The notes below the pieces were generated by a model. The model had not been told where the DNA came from. It saw only the letters and a list, made by a program, of their open reading frames with translations, and searched no databases. The translations under genes and the position numbers were made by a program. From the NCBI GenBank assembly GCA_019279435.1, contig JAAALK010000288.1, positions 49,977,742 through 50,041,741 on the forward strand: DNA of 64,000 nucleotides, given 5' to 3'. Source of the DNA: Zizania palustris. Lineage: Eukaryota; Streptophyta; Magnoliopsida; Poales; Poaceae. Below are positions 31,997-44,213 of this stretch, piece by piece. Numbering within the stretch: the stretch's first letter is position 1; every line of letters begins with the position of its first letter.

Positions 31997-33586
31997 TGTA
32001 GGACCGAAAGTAGCGACCAGAGGGGGGGGGGGTGAATGGGGGCCTAAAAAAATTCTTGCTCAACTATATTTTAATCCCACCACCCAAAAGAACTTAGCCA
32101 GAGAAATAATATTATCAAAGCAAATTGCAGGAACTAAAGTTATCTACTCTAAAAACGACCAGTCTCCTAATTAAAGTGATATCAGAGATGAATTAAATAA
32201 AACTACTGCTGTAAATAAAACACCTAGATAAATCACGAAATATTTATTTTCCAGTCCAAAAATAAAATACTAATTAAATGATTAAAAACATGTAACACCC
32301 AGAGATTAATATAGAAATAATCCTAAAATATTTCAAGTAAATCTAGAATAAAAATATTACTGCGACGAATAAACTTTTCTTTACTTTTTGTATAAGCAAA
32401 TTAAATTAACATGAAATTGCTAAACACATTTTTCGCTAATTAATTAATAGATGATTATCTCTAAAACAAATATACTAAAAAATAGGAGATTAGAAATAAC
32501 CATCGCCGTGGCTGCGTGCTAATCGCTGTTGTTGTGCTGGAACTGGCCAGCGTCGCCGCGCGCTGCTGCTGCATGCCTCGTCGTGGAGAGCGGACGACGC
32601 ATGCGTGCTCTTCCTGCAGGCGCAAGCACTTAGAAGCCCATGCAAAAAGCTGCGCACATGCACGTTGCTTTCTGCCGCAACATGCCTCACGCAACCACAG
32701 TACAGAGCACTCGTAGCCTACTGGAGCTTCGTGCCTACTGGAGCCTGGAGCTTCACCCGTCACGGGAAAACGCCAGGACTCAGCCGCCGAAAGTATTCCT
32801 TGCCAAGACCTGCCGCCGGGAACGAAACAAAAAAATTGGTGGGAAAAATCGCGAGAGAAAATGACCATGGTTTTGGTCGTGCGCCCGCCGTGCTGAAGAT
32901 GAAGATTGAAACAAATCGCCGGCGAGGAGAAATGTAAACTACGGTGGTAAAATACGAAGAAAAATAGCAGATGAATTATTTGTGGACTGCAAAATAATCT
33001 CGAGATTAATGTATTAGAAAAAACAATCAACTATCCCCAAGAGGATAGGGGCCTATTTATAGGCAAATCCTAATACATGAAAAGACTAATTTACCCTCGG
33101 ATAAAATTAAACTAACTCTAAAATAAATTCCGAAAATTACTAAAATATTCTAAGAAAAATCACCTGACTTAAATAAAAATATTCTAAACTTAAAAACTAA
33201 ATATTAATATCCTAAAAATGACTTAAGCATATATTGTCAGTTTTACGCTGAAACTGACAAAGCGTCCACCGTCTTCGCACCGGGTACCCGGATTGGGCCG
33301 ACCCGACCCCGCAGCTTCCTCAGCCCGGCAATCGCTCGCCGCCCGTGTACTTGAGTCAAACCCAGTCAACAGACCAGTGGATCATCTGCCGCTCCTAGCC
33401 ATGTACCCGGATTGGGCTAGCCCGACTCCGTGGCTCCTCTGCCTGACCGTCGCTCACTATCCATGTACCTGAGTCACATGCGCCTCAGACTCAGCAGGTC
33501 TTGATCTCTCCCTTCCTTTGACTTCCGTTGACAATCACTCATCATATCTGAAATATCAAAACCATATTCTTCAACATGGTTTCTCA
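31997..33586 (-). repeat. 3' LTR of the gag-only copia
   Basis: 1,590 bp; + strand edges are TGTAGGACCGAAAG and ATGGTTTCTCA. The minus-strand TATA box corresponds to CCTATTTATAGGC near 33050. The minus-strand sequence just before the LTR reads GGGGAGAT, the polypurine tract, the same as in copia 1. Confidence 0.9.
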
Positions 33587-35150
33587 ATCTCCCCGTTGAT
33601 GAGTGCATTGTCAACACCCTTTTCAGCTCATCTCCAGAACCTGCAAAAACATGTGGAAACAAGAAAACAAAACAAAAGAAAAATAGAAAAAAGGAAATAA
33701 AAGTTTAACCCTAATGACCAAAATCCAAATAAAAGCACGAAAACGGTCATTATAGGTAACCAAAATTAAAACCTCAAAAACAAGTGCAAATCTCAGAATT
33801 ACCAACAAGAATAAACTCCCCCTGAAATAAATCCCAGAGAAAGCCGAAAATATATCCAAAATTTCTCCCCCTTGTTGACAATTGGACTCATCAAGTGAGA
33901 CTAAATGCACTTTAAAGAGACATAGACACAAACTCCCCCTAAAATGCAGCTCCCCCTCAAAATATGCCATGAATGCAGATGGGGTGCAGGTGGAGTGTGA
34001 AAAGCATGCTTCTTAGATATGATTAACTGTAATTACAACATCTAACAGGTATAGCAAAAGATATACTGTTGAAAATACATGACATGATCAGTGCAATAGA
34101 TGATATCTTAAGAAAGTCATTAGCACACATTTTTCGATTTTTTTTGGAAAACAAAAGCATCACCACATTTTCTAGTTGACAAACAAGGTAAAACATGAGA
34201 TGCAAAAGCTAACTGATATCTACCAAGATAAGCATTGTCCAAAACAAAGTGCTTCAGCAAACCTGTCATCTTTTTAAATTTTTCAGACTTTTTCTTTATA
34301 TTTTTCATTTCTGCCAGGGGTTATTTGCATGTCAAACCTTATGCTAACCGACCAAGTCAAGCCTAGGCCATAACTGGACCATCAGAAACTTAAGACATTG
34401 GTCTTGGCATACATTACACCGTCCTAGTTCATACCAAAGTGCTATGGTAAGTAGTCTAGAACAATGCAATGCGACAAAAGCAAACCCACCTGGATCTTTT
34501 CTGATAATCATAAAAATGCATAAATTTTTATTTTTCTGAATTTTTATCATTTTTATAGCACATTTTTCATTTTTAAAGCATATAGATGTCCAAGTTGCGT
34601 ATCTGCATCTAAGTAAGGATCTAGCTACAAGGCATGTAAAAGATAGCGAAAGCATTCAGCCTACACATGCTAGTTACCAGAAGCAATGGTGATCATTTTT
34701 TCAAATTTAAAACATAAAAGCCATGCATATGACAAATATCGGATATATCATGTGAACTTGAACAGAACATGATCATCGACAGGTAATCAAAAACATATAC
34801 TAGATAGAGAAAGTAAAGCAGATTAATCATATAACAAAAGCAAGCTCAAAATGTGATAGATGATTATGCATGATATGAATGCACACAAAAAGACTCAATA
34901 AAAATAAATAAGACAAGTAAAAAAACTGACTCAAAGTATCCCAAAAAGGATACACAACTCCCAAATCAAGATCAATAATTATGAGTGGGAGCAAATGGTC
35001 CAATGCCAGGTTTAGAGTGTAGAACCAGTGTCGAGCCATCTGCGCGTATGTAGGAAAGCAGAAGGAATCATATGAGTCAGGACCACCACGCGACTCAAAG
35101 CGCGGTCCTCTGTTCTGCCTAAAATCACGGTCACGAGGTCCAACACCGTA
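33587..35150 (-). other. Post-gag non-coding region of the gag-only copia
   Basis: AT-rich, no frame longer than about 115 codons and none with a domain. On the minus strand it contains several AGGGGGAG words (complements of CTCCCCCT at about 33818, 33869, 33933, 33948) near the 3' LTR. It also holds a stretch related to the copia 1 post-pol region (complement of 'ccaggggttatttgcatgtc' near 34314, compare 24830). Pol is absent. Confidence 0.7.
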
Positions 35151-37720
35151 TCAATAACGATCTGGAACTCTACTGGAACGGAAACCACCCTCCGGAGCAT
35201 GATCATAAAAATTGTCTCCTCTAACACCACCTACACGACGTGGCCTGGACTCTAGCCTCTCTCTACGTCGAGGAACTCTCTGTCTACCACCATGCTGGTA
35301 GAACTGCTCATGCACACCTCGAGCTCTCTCTGCTCGCTCAACCCGTTTCCTCCTAAAGCAAAACTCCTCAAGATGCCCGTCTCTCTGACAAAACTCACAG
35401 TGATAGGTAGGCTTCTTGAAATGTGGTTGAGCCTTGGGAATCTTAGGCTTGGTGGTGTTTGATGTATCATCTTTAGTGTGAGAGGGTCCAGGTAAAGAAT
35501 CAAGAGAAGTGTGGAGAGTTTTAGGCTTTGGGACCCAGATCTGCTTCTTAGGTGGAGCTTTAGGTTCTTCTTGGATCACTCCATCCTTGGGCTGACTATC
35601 CTTAAAGGACTCAGTGGAGTGAGTCTTGGGATATCTCTGTTCAGGAGTCATCTTACTCCACTCCACTGCTCGGCTAATGGCGCTCTCAAAATCAGCCTTG
35701 GTATAAGTGTAACCTACCCCAAACCCATCCTGTCTCTTGAACTGCTGGATCATCATGCTGAGTTGTGGCTCTTTAGCACTGATCCAACTCAGGATTGAAC
35801 AGAGGTAAAAGTTCACTTTCTGAACATCAGCTAGCTCCTCTCTCAAAGAAGCTAACACCTCCACCTGAGACAAGCAGATCTCACACTCTTTATCAGCTTC
35901 GACAGACTTCTCAGCTTTTAGCTTGATCAACTCCATTCTAATGGATAGGCAGTTCTCACAAATAGTGGATGGAACTGACAAGGTCTCAAGCTCTAGCTTA
36001 GTCTGCTCCAACTCAGTTCTCACTCTAGCTAACTCGCTCAACTGCTCATCACTCTTGGCTCTTAGCTCAGCTATACTAGCTAAATGAGATGGGCAGTCTA
36101 CACAAGGTACGACGACAGTGGCATGAGCATCTTTTAGCTCCTGCTGAGTGCTCTCAAGCTCAGTGGCCAAGGCGTCTCTCTCATCTACTCTCTCTGTGTA
36201 CCTGGACTTAAGAGTCATCAGGTCACACAACAGCACCTCATAGTTAGGGCACTCACCACTATCACCCAAGAAGGGGGAAGAAAACATACTCTCAATCTTG
36301 CCATTCGCCGTGGCAAGCTCACTGTCAAGCTCATATATCCTCTTCTTAGCCCCTCTAAGCAGTTTCTCCCGATACTTCAACTCCTGACTGTTCTGTTCTA
36401 GTAAATTAACAACTTCTTGTTCATAGGAAGATGCCTTCTCATCGTCGTCGTCGTCGGAGTCGTCGGAGGAGTCCTTCTCTTTCTTCTCCCCAAAAGCCAT
36501 TGAGCAGAAACTCTTGTGGGGTCTTCGGCTGTGACGTGAACGACTCTTCGGCTTGTCCCTGAAGCCCATGAAACAGAGGCCCGCCGGATTGTCCCTGTCC
36601 TTCCCCTTCCTGATCATGATCTCTTCATCACTTGAACTTGAAGACGAGGAGGAAGACGAGGATCTCTTGGAGTATCTTTTCTCCATCTCGGCGAAGAAGG
36701 TCTTGTCTCGCTTCTTGTTCTCACGCCTATAATCCTTTAGAGACTTTTGAAAAAGTCTTGTCTTGGGCTTGCCCTTTGTGGAGTTGTCATACTTGCCGGA
36801 GTTGTAGGAGTTGCCGCCAGTTCCCTTCTTGTAATTCTTCTGCTTGGGGCAGTCGGCAATGAAATGACCTGGGTCACCACACTCAAAGCACCCAGATTTT
36901 GTACCGTGTCTCTTAAACATTCTCTTATCATAGACACATCGCACCCGATTGTTAAACACACACAGATCATCGTCTCCTAGAGTATCAAGTTGTTCCTCGG
37001 AGATAGACATCAAGGAAAAAGCAGTACAACTCATGGCATTAGGATCAGCTAATGGTGTCGCAAGCACCAAAGTCTTTGAGCCAGAATCAGTGAGATTTGA
37101 TCTCAACTGAATATCGACCTCTGAGGCCTTGAGCTTACTAAAAAGCTCTGCGATGGTCAAGGTATCATAGGACGCACTCTCAACAATAGAAGAAACCTTG
37201 ATCTCCCAGATCTTAGGGTCCAAGTTATGGAGCACCTTAAGCGCCTGTTCATGATCTGAGACCAGCTGATCACGCTCGGCCTTGTTGACACGAAGTTTGT
37301 TAATGATCGATTGAAAACGACCAAACAATGCCTCAACAGTCTCACCGGCTTCTGTGAAAAATTTTCATAGTCACGCTGGTAGGTCTGGTAGAGCCTAGCC
37401 TTGACCTGAGCTGTGCCCTCATGGTGTTCCTGGAGGTTAGCCCAGATCTCTCGAGCAGTGGTGAGATGTCTAACACGCTCAAACTCATTGGGACCTAGAC
37501 CATAAAATAAAATATTCACCGCCTTACTATTATTTTGATGCTGGGTAATTACGTTTTCAGCAGTATCCGCATCAATAGTCGTTATGGTGAAATTAGGATG
37601 AACACAAATCTCCCATATGTCCGAGCTCTGGCTCATAAGGTATGCTCGCATGCGAGTCTTCCAATAAGTGTAGCCAAAAGCTTCTAGGGACGGTATTTTA
37701 CCAGAAGACGTCATGGTCAC
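35151..37720 (-). pseudogene. gag: Gag of the gag-only copia, one frameshift
   Basis: The start at 37720 (or the ATG two codons on) gives 'IPSLEAFGYTYWKTRMRAYL', 'KAVNILFYGLGPNEFERVRH' and AREIWANLQEHHEGTAQVKAR, the UBN2-type gag start. A one-base frame change near 37355 moves coding to a second frame that then runs 700 codons: FGRFQSIINKL, a CX2CX4HX4C knuckle (CFECGDPGHFIADC), a run of twelve serines followed by acidic residues, AGLCFMGF, an Asp/Glu patch, a long coiled coil with periodic CXXC pairs, and a second knuckle (CEFCQRDGHLEEFC) before an Arg-rich tail. The architecture is the same as copia 1 Gag. With no pol, mobility would need a helper element. Apart from the frameshift it is open, which suggests selection on Gag until recently. 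Confidence 0.9.
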
Positions 37721-37766
37721 TACCTAGGTTTAGAATCGGTTAAGATATTAGAAAAACCTAACCTTG

Positions 37767-37778
37767 CTCTGATACCAC
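37767..37778 (-). other. Primer binding site of the gag-only copia
   Basis: On the minus strand TGGTATCAGAGC follows the 5' LTR end (37780) after one base. It is the same initiator-Met type site as in the copia elements at 18597 and 62804. Confidence 0.9.
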
Positions 37779-37779
37779 T

Positions 37780-39366
37780 TGTAGGACCGAAAGTAGCGAC
37801 CAGAGGGGGGGTGAATGGGCGCCTAAAAAAAATTCTATGCTAAACTATATTTTAATCCCACCACCCAAAAGAACTTAGCTAGACAAATAATATTATCAAA
37901 GCAAATTGCAGGAACTAAAGTTATCTACCCTAAAAACGACCGGTGTCCTAATTAAAGTGATATCACAGATGAATTAAATAAAACTACTGCAGTAAATAAA
38001 ACACCTAGATATATCACGAAATATTTATTTTTCAGTCCAAAAATAAAATACTAATTAAATGAATAAAAACATGTAACATCCAGAGATTAATATAGAAATA
38101 ATCCTAAAATATTTCAAGTAAATCTAGAATAAAAAAATTACTGCGACGAATAAACTTTTCTTTACTTTTTGTATAAGAAAATTAAATTAACATGAAATTT
38201 CTAAAAAAAAATTTCGCTAATTAATTAATAAATGATTATCTCTAAAACAGATCTACTAAAAAATAGGAGATTTGAAATAACTATCGCCGTGGCTGCGTGC
38301 TAATCGCTGTTGCTGTGCTGGAACCGGCCAGCGTCGCCGCGCGCTGCTGCTGCACGCCTCGTCGTGGTGAGCGGACGACGCATGCGTGCTCTTCCTACAG
38401 GCGCAAGCACTTAGAAGCCCATGCAAAAACCTACACACATGCACGTTGCTTTCTACCACAGCATGCCTCACGCAACCACACTACAGAGCACTCGTGGCCT
38501 GCTAGAGCTTCGCGCCTGCTAGAGCCTGGAGCTTCACGCATCACAAGAAAATGCCAGGACGCAGCCGCCGAAAGTATTCCTCGCCAAGACCTGCCACCGA
38601 GAATGAAACAAAAAAATTGGTGGGAAAAATCGCCAGAGAAAATGACCGTGGTTTTGGCCGTGCGCCCGCCGTGCTGAAGATGAAGATTGAAACAAATCGC
38701 CGGCGAGGAGAAATGTAAACTACGGTGGTCAAATATGAAGAAAAATAGCAGATGAATTATTTGTGGACTGCAAAAAAATCTCGAGATTGATCTATTAGAA
38801 AAAACAGTCAACTATCCCCAAGGGGATAGGGGCCTATTTATAGGAAAATCCTAATACATGAAAAGACTAATTTACCCTCGGATAAAATTAAACTAACTCT
38901 AAAATAAATTCCGAAAATTACTAAAATATTCTTAAAAAAACACCTGACTTAAATAAAAATATTCTAAACTTAAAAACTGAATATTAATATCCTAAAAATG
39001 ACTTAAGCATATATTGTCAGTTTTACGCCGAAACTGACAAAGCGTCCACTGTCTTCGCACCGGGTACCCGAATTGGGCCGACCCGACCCCGCAGCTTCTT
39101 TAGCCCGGCAATCGCTCGCCTCCCGTGTACTTGAGTCAAACCCAGTCAACAGACCAGTGGATCATCTGCCGCTCCTAGCCATGTACCCGGATTGGGCCAG
39201 CCCGACTCCGTGGCTCCTCTGCCCGGCCATCGCTCACTGCCCGTGTACCTGAGTCACATGCACCTCAGACTCGGCAGGTCTTCATCTCTTCCTTCCTTTG
39301 ACTTCCGTTGACAATCACTCATCATATCTGAAATATCAAAACCATATTCTTCAACATGGTTTCTCA
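37780..39366 (-). repeat. 5' LTR of the gag-only copia
   Basis: 1,587 bp, collinear with the LTR at 31997. Small indels are visible at the first G-run and the A-runs. The minus-strand TATA box is the complement of CCTATTTATAGG near 38832. Confidence 0.9.
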
Positions 39367-42300
39367 GGTAGCAGCGGCGGCACCTGCAAGGAATCCCCAA
39401 CAAGTCGGCCCCCATGACCTCCTTCCAGCTTCTTCGAAGTACTCCGACCAGTCTTACAAACTGGGGCCATCGACCTGTAAGAGGAAGACAATCACAGCAG
39501 TGGTTGAAGGAAAAATTAGCCCAGGGGTTAATGTCTGCAAACCCAGGAAGGAAGCCATCCCTTCGCCGCGGCCAGGAGAAGTCGTCGTTTTTGAAGCTTT
39601 CTTCGAAGCAGGGTTGGGACTTCTTGCGGTGGACTTCCTGTCGGAGGTACTAGATCTTTTCCACGTTACCCTTCCTCAGTTGTCTCCGAACACAATAGCG
39701 CGTGTGGCTATCTTTGAGTGGGCGCTGTGGGCCGAAGGTTGCGAAGGGAGAGCAGAAATATTCGCAGCGTTGCACAAAGCCTCCTGCCAGCCGAAGACTT
39801 ACCAGGGCTCCGGAGGGGAAAAGATTATAGTAGCCTTCGGCAACATCAACTTTAGACTCCGGGATGAATTCCAACTGCGGTTCCCGACGAAGGCTATCAA
39901 TGCTAGATGGTACACAGATTGGATCCTTCGGTGGTTCTATGCCGAAGTTGGAGTAGACAACCGTTTGGCCAGGCCTCTGCAAGACATATATTTCTGAAGG
40001 GAAGCCGAAGTCCATCCAAACCCAGCCAGCTCGAAGCCCGTCTTAATATTCTTCAAAGAATTAGTCACCGCATGAGCATGCGGGACTTGGCGGAGGAGTT
40101 CATCAGGCTCTAGAATCCACATTTGATGGCCAACTGGCCTGCTAATTTCGAAGAGGATCCGTAGGGTGGACTCTGAAAGATTTCTCCGAGTTCGAGCTCT
40201 GCATGTAACTTCGAAAACTATAGCATGCTTCATATATGATTATTTCATAAAAGATAACTAATAAAACTTATCTTTCAGCTCCACAAGCCTCTTTGACCTC
40301 GGAGCATGTCATTCGGACTTCGGAGAAGATTATCGGGGCCCCTACCCCCACTGAAAAGGAATGGAGGATGAAGTTGGTAGGAAATTGGAGCCGATTCAAC
40401 TGAGTTTGGGGCCTACTTAGAGTCATAGCCCCTTCTCTTCCGGACTAGGTGCATTCCGAGCTTGGTCCGAAGAAGAGAAAAGCCGATGCTGGGACTTTGG
40501 CACCAACCAAGACTCCCGTAAAGAAGTTAGCTCGTACACCTAAAAACGTGGCTTCTTCCAAGCCCACTGCTTCGTCTTCATGTTCATCTAAAGATGAGGG
40601 AGTAAGAGAAATGCAAAGGGTCCTTATAGACCTTATTACCGAAGACGAAGAGGCACAGGCGGATGTTGAAGTTGTAGCCACTGGTGAAGCAGCGGGTGTG
40701 CCAGCTGCGCCGATCAACTCCGAACTGGTCGGGACCTCAAATGTCCTACCTGACTTGCCGAACCAAGAAGCCCCTGCTATTGAAGGCGGAGTCGAAGTAG
40801 TGACTGATCAAGCTTCGATTCTGGATGAAGTGGTAATTGTTGCTCCAAGAGAGGTTCCAACAGCCAACCCTTCGGTTCATGATCTCGAATCTGATGAAGA
40901 CTTCGAGGGGCCTTCGACCCTCCAAGTAGCCCCGTACTGATTCACCGACAGGATTTTGGAGGTAGACTTTATTAAAGCACCTTTTTCTTCACACCCTACA
41001 GAATTATGCAATATATAATACCTTTAATTTGGCAGGGTCTGCTCCCATGGAGACGACTCCTCCTGCAAAGACTGCTCCTGGGACTTCGACATCTTCGAGG
41101 TCGGTTCCAGAAGAAGTTACAAAGATGGGGCCCGGAAAAGGTAAAGGGAAAATGGATCCTTTTCCTGCTCCAAACTTGGGATTAACTCCGTCGAAATTGA
41201 TAGACGAAGGACAATCTGTGGAGGGGGCCCAGTCCACCGAAGTTTTTGGGGATGCGGTGCAGCACTCCGGCCCTTCACCCAATGAAGACGACCAAATAGC
41301 TTTGTTAATGCTCCCCCTCATAGCTCCTTTTCTGGAACGAAGGACCGGACTTCGGACCCTACTTGAGCCTTTGGATCGAGCTAATCGTGAAGTTGGGGGA
41401 ACTGACTTGGTAGCCATACTTGGGGAGGCTGAAGGGTCAGAGCTGGATGCAGCATTGGAACGGGCAGCATACCAGGTACGAAGTATCTGCAAAAACGTAG
41501 CATACCAAGTACGAAGTATCTGCAAAAACATGATTAATTTCTACATATGAATAATTTCTCACCTCGTTTTTTTCTTCGCAACAAATAGTCTTGGCTCGAG
41601 CTGCAGCTATTTCGAATGAGTGGGAAAGTATTCGTCTTAAGGAGAGGATTATTGCCCTCCAAAGGAGTCTTGAGGGCTCTGAAATTCGAATTTCCAGCTT
41701 GGACGAGATGGTAGCAGCGGAGAGGAAAGCTAGACTTGGTCTAGAGGCTGCAAATCAGAAGCTCAAAGCCGAACAAATTGTGCTTCAGGCTGAAATAGAA
41801 AGAATGCAGACGGAGCAAGCAACCGTGGGGGCTGAGCTGGTCAAGCTCCGAGAAGAATAGACAAAGTCCATGGAGGAGGCCAGCAACCTGCATAGCCAAA
41901 AGAACTCCTTGGTCACGGAGGTAGCCAAACTATCTTCTTTGGTAGATGAGCTGTCTTCGTCAAGGGATAATTTGGTTGAAGACAAGGTGAAGTCTGAGAA
42001 GGTAGTTGCGGAGGCCATGGACATCCTTCTAGGTGTCTTAGAATACTTCGGTACTTCTTGGACACTTCCTTCGACTGGCGATGTCCCCTTGCTGCGATCA
42101 TTGAAAATGATTCAAGGAGCAGTGAAGATGATGAAGACAGCGGGTATTCGGTATGGCGAAATCTCCGGCCAAGTATCCGCTCTCGGAATACTTCGCTACT
42201 ATGAAGATCTAGGGCTATCAGTAGCACCAGACTCGGTGGCGGCTCCCATCACCTTCGATGACAACTGATTATTAAACCCTTCTAAGGACGTGGCCGCAGC

Positions 42301-43179
42301 GTGGCAAGCCTTCGAAGCATCTTGGAGAGCCGAAGGTCGATCAACGATCAAGGCTTGGATTGATGAAGGACTTCGCCAGAAACAAGCTCGGTCGCAGGCT
42401 TCGAGCAGCCAGCCTCCGCCAGACCCGCATGTCTAGTTTTGTTTAGGGCTCCGAACATGTAAAAATTTATGCTTTCTTCTGTTATGAATGAAGACTTAGT
42501 TGGAAATGTTTTTAGGCTTCCCGACCTCTTATAGATCATCTCGAAGTATTAGATGTTACCGAAGAACTTCGCCTGCTATGGGCTACCTTTGACCTTCTAA
42601 GACGTCACAAACGACCTCGATTTCTAATTCCTCGAGAAAGCTCCGGTGCGATTATGCCAGCAATATACAAAGATATAATATCTTGCATTAAAGAAGAGGA
42701 AAAAGAACTTAACTTGGAAACTTCATCTTCTGAAGACGTTGAATGGTCCGAAGAAGAGAATACTACTGAGGAACAAACAAAGAAACCAGAACAACTTCGA
42801 AGCTGGGAGAGAAGCCCCGAGCGCCTTCGAACTTGGACTGAACTTCAACAAGAACAAAAAGATTTTCGAGCTTCGAGAGGAGGGAGAAGAGTTAAACGTA
42901 AAGTTAATATGACTCCCAGCTCCGGAACTAGTCGTTCTGGCTTTAGTGGTAGCTCTAGGGATCAAAGGGGTCTCCGCTTCCTTCTTGGCATAGATACAGA
43001 CTTTTCGTAATATAATGTAATCTGTTCGAATGATAAAGATTAAAGTTTTAAAATTGTCTCCCTACTTCCCAGCCCCTCTTTGGGTGTAAGAAACTTCGAA
43101 ATTCGGTCGAAGATGGTTACGCGCAACGAAAATAACTTAGAAGTACAATTGTGGAGGCTCAGAGCCCCTTAGCAACTTA

Positions 43180-43254
43180 GGGCTGGTTTGGGAGCCCACA
43201 ATCCCGGCCCATCCCCAGGGAATGGGCCGGGATTGTGGGCTCCCAAACAGGCCC
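43180..43254. mobile_element. 75-bp foldback MITE (Tourist/Harbinger-like)
   Basis: Two 33-base arms (GGGCTGGTTTGGGAGCCCAC... and its complement) differ at only two positions and enclose a 9-base loop. TTA flanks both sides (43177-43179 and 43255-43257), the target duplication typical of PIF/Harbinger MITEs. It lies in the 3' flank of the antisense gene of Tat copy 2 and is lacking in copies 1 and 3. It has no coding capacity. Confidence 0.8.
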
Positions 43255-43312
43255 TTAGAGATTGATTAAAATCTCAAAGAATGTCTTTGGCTACTTCGGA
43301 CTAGTTTTCCGG

Positions 43313-43759
43313 TGTTGGCGTAAAAGATTACGCTAACAGGTTTCTGTAGAAGAGAAACTAACAAACGAAGTGTTTGCGAAGCAAACTGTTCTAAGCCTCC
43401 GAAAGGATAATAACTTATAATAGTTTGAAAGTGTGTATTGAATAACTTGTATTCGGTCCCTATTACAGGGTGAAATGGGGGGTATTTATAGGCCCAAATA
43501 TTAAGGAAAAGACCTATTTACCCCTAAAATGGTAAAAGATTAATCTAATTAGAAAGAAGATAAGTCTTCCATCTTAGCTGGCAGAAAAGATCTTGAAAAG
43601 CCTTAGTTCGAAGATGTACTCCGAACCAATGCCTATCTTCGTACTTCGAGCTTGACTCCGGGTATCTTCGAAGATGAATGTCTGGGAACCTTCGAATCTG
43701 CTATCTACCTTTATGCTGTTTCGGCAATAACCCCAAAGATGAGATATTTTCCCCCAACA
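43313..43759 (-). repeat. 3' (left) LTR of Tat copy 3
   Basis: 447 bp; lacks a 48-bp stretch present in the right LTR (around 56483-56530). Outside that gap I count eight substitutions between the two LTRs; five are CpG sites intact in the right LTR and lost in this one. It is followed by GTAGCCCCTCGAATACGC. Confidence 0.9.
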
Positions 43760-44086
43760 GTAGCCCCTCGAATACGCTTCTCCGTTTAACCTGTAATGTT
43801 AGGAGAGCAGTATACGGAAGGAAAAGATAACCAAACATAGGGGTTATTGAATTTTAGTTCATCTCCGAAATGCACGAAGATATAAACTCCGAATCAGTCT
43901 TAGGATAATTACTTTTTGAACTATCTTAGAACCGACTCAGGAATTTCGAAAGTCTTTTAGACTTAGAGAAAATAGCCGTTAGCTTTCTGTTTCTAACGGA
44001 AACTGTAGAATGCGTTAATTTCGGAGGAAAGTAACGGCAGGAATGCAGAATGACATGGACTAATGGTAAAAAAGTAAAATCTAGGC

Positions 44087-44095
44087 TATAAATAG
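44087..44095 (+). promoter_or_regulatory. TATA box of the antisense gene, copy 3
   Basis: TATAAATAG, 127 bp before ATG 44214, in the segment between LTR and antisense gene. Confidence 0.7.
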
Positions 44096-44213
44096 AAGGC
44101 CTAGAATTTACCCGGTTACCTTTTCACCGCTTTCTCGCAACCAAAAATCTTTTGAGCCCCTTGAGTTCTCTGAGCCCTAGCCCCCATTTCCCCAAAGCAA
44201 TCCAGCGACCGCA

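Larger units (their letters stand above)
31997..39366 (-). mobile_element. Gag-only copia element (TR-GAG-like, non-autonomous)
   Basis: Minus-strand element of 7,370 bp with LTRs 31997-33586 and 37780-39366, a primer site, an intact-looking but frameshifted gag, and no protease, integrase, RT or RNase H at all. Flanking bases are GGCAG on the left and GGTAG on the right, a target duplication with one change, inside the alanine-coding run of the Tat antisense gene. The LTRs differ at many positions, so it is older than copia 1. The sequence between gag and the 3' LTR matches the post-pol region of copia 1, as if pol had been deleted cleanly. Confidence 0.9.
31924..43009 (+). pseudogene. Antisense accessory gene of Tat copy 2 (Transposase_28-like), split by copia
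   Basis: Exon 1 starts MAKTSFKAPRMTSALARQQA at 31924 and is broken after 31996, in its alanine run, by the gag-only copia. It continues at 39367-40204 with GEVVVFEAFFEAGLGL, 'LPQLSPNTIARVAIFEWALW', NINFRLRDEF, AINARWYTDWILRWFYAEV and MRDLAEEF. Exon 2 (40279-40961) has PKKRKAD and KKLARTPKN basic clusters, then acidic sequence. Exon 3 (41036-41475) has a Pro/Ser/Thr-rich part and LMLPLIAPFLERRTGLRTLLEPLDRA. Exon 4 (about 41585-42430) has the coiled coil and 'TAGIRYGEISGQVSALGILR'. Exon 5 (42516-43009) has HLEVLDVTEELRLLW and 'SPERLRTWTELQQEQKDFRA'. Introns keep GT at the donor sites; the acceptor of intron 3 looks eroded. Stops occur in exons 1, 2 and 4. Function unknown. Confidence 0.8.

Noticed and set aside
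32461..33030. 189-codon minus-strand frame in the gag-only copia LTR
   Set aside because: It overlaps LTR promoter and leader sequence, is broken in the second LTR (38256-38811) and has no domain.
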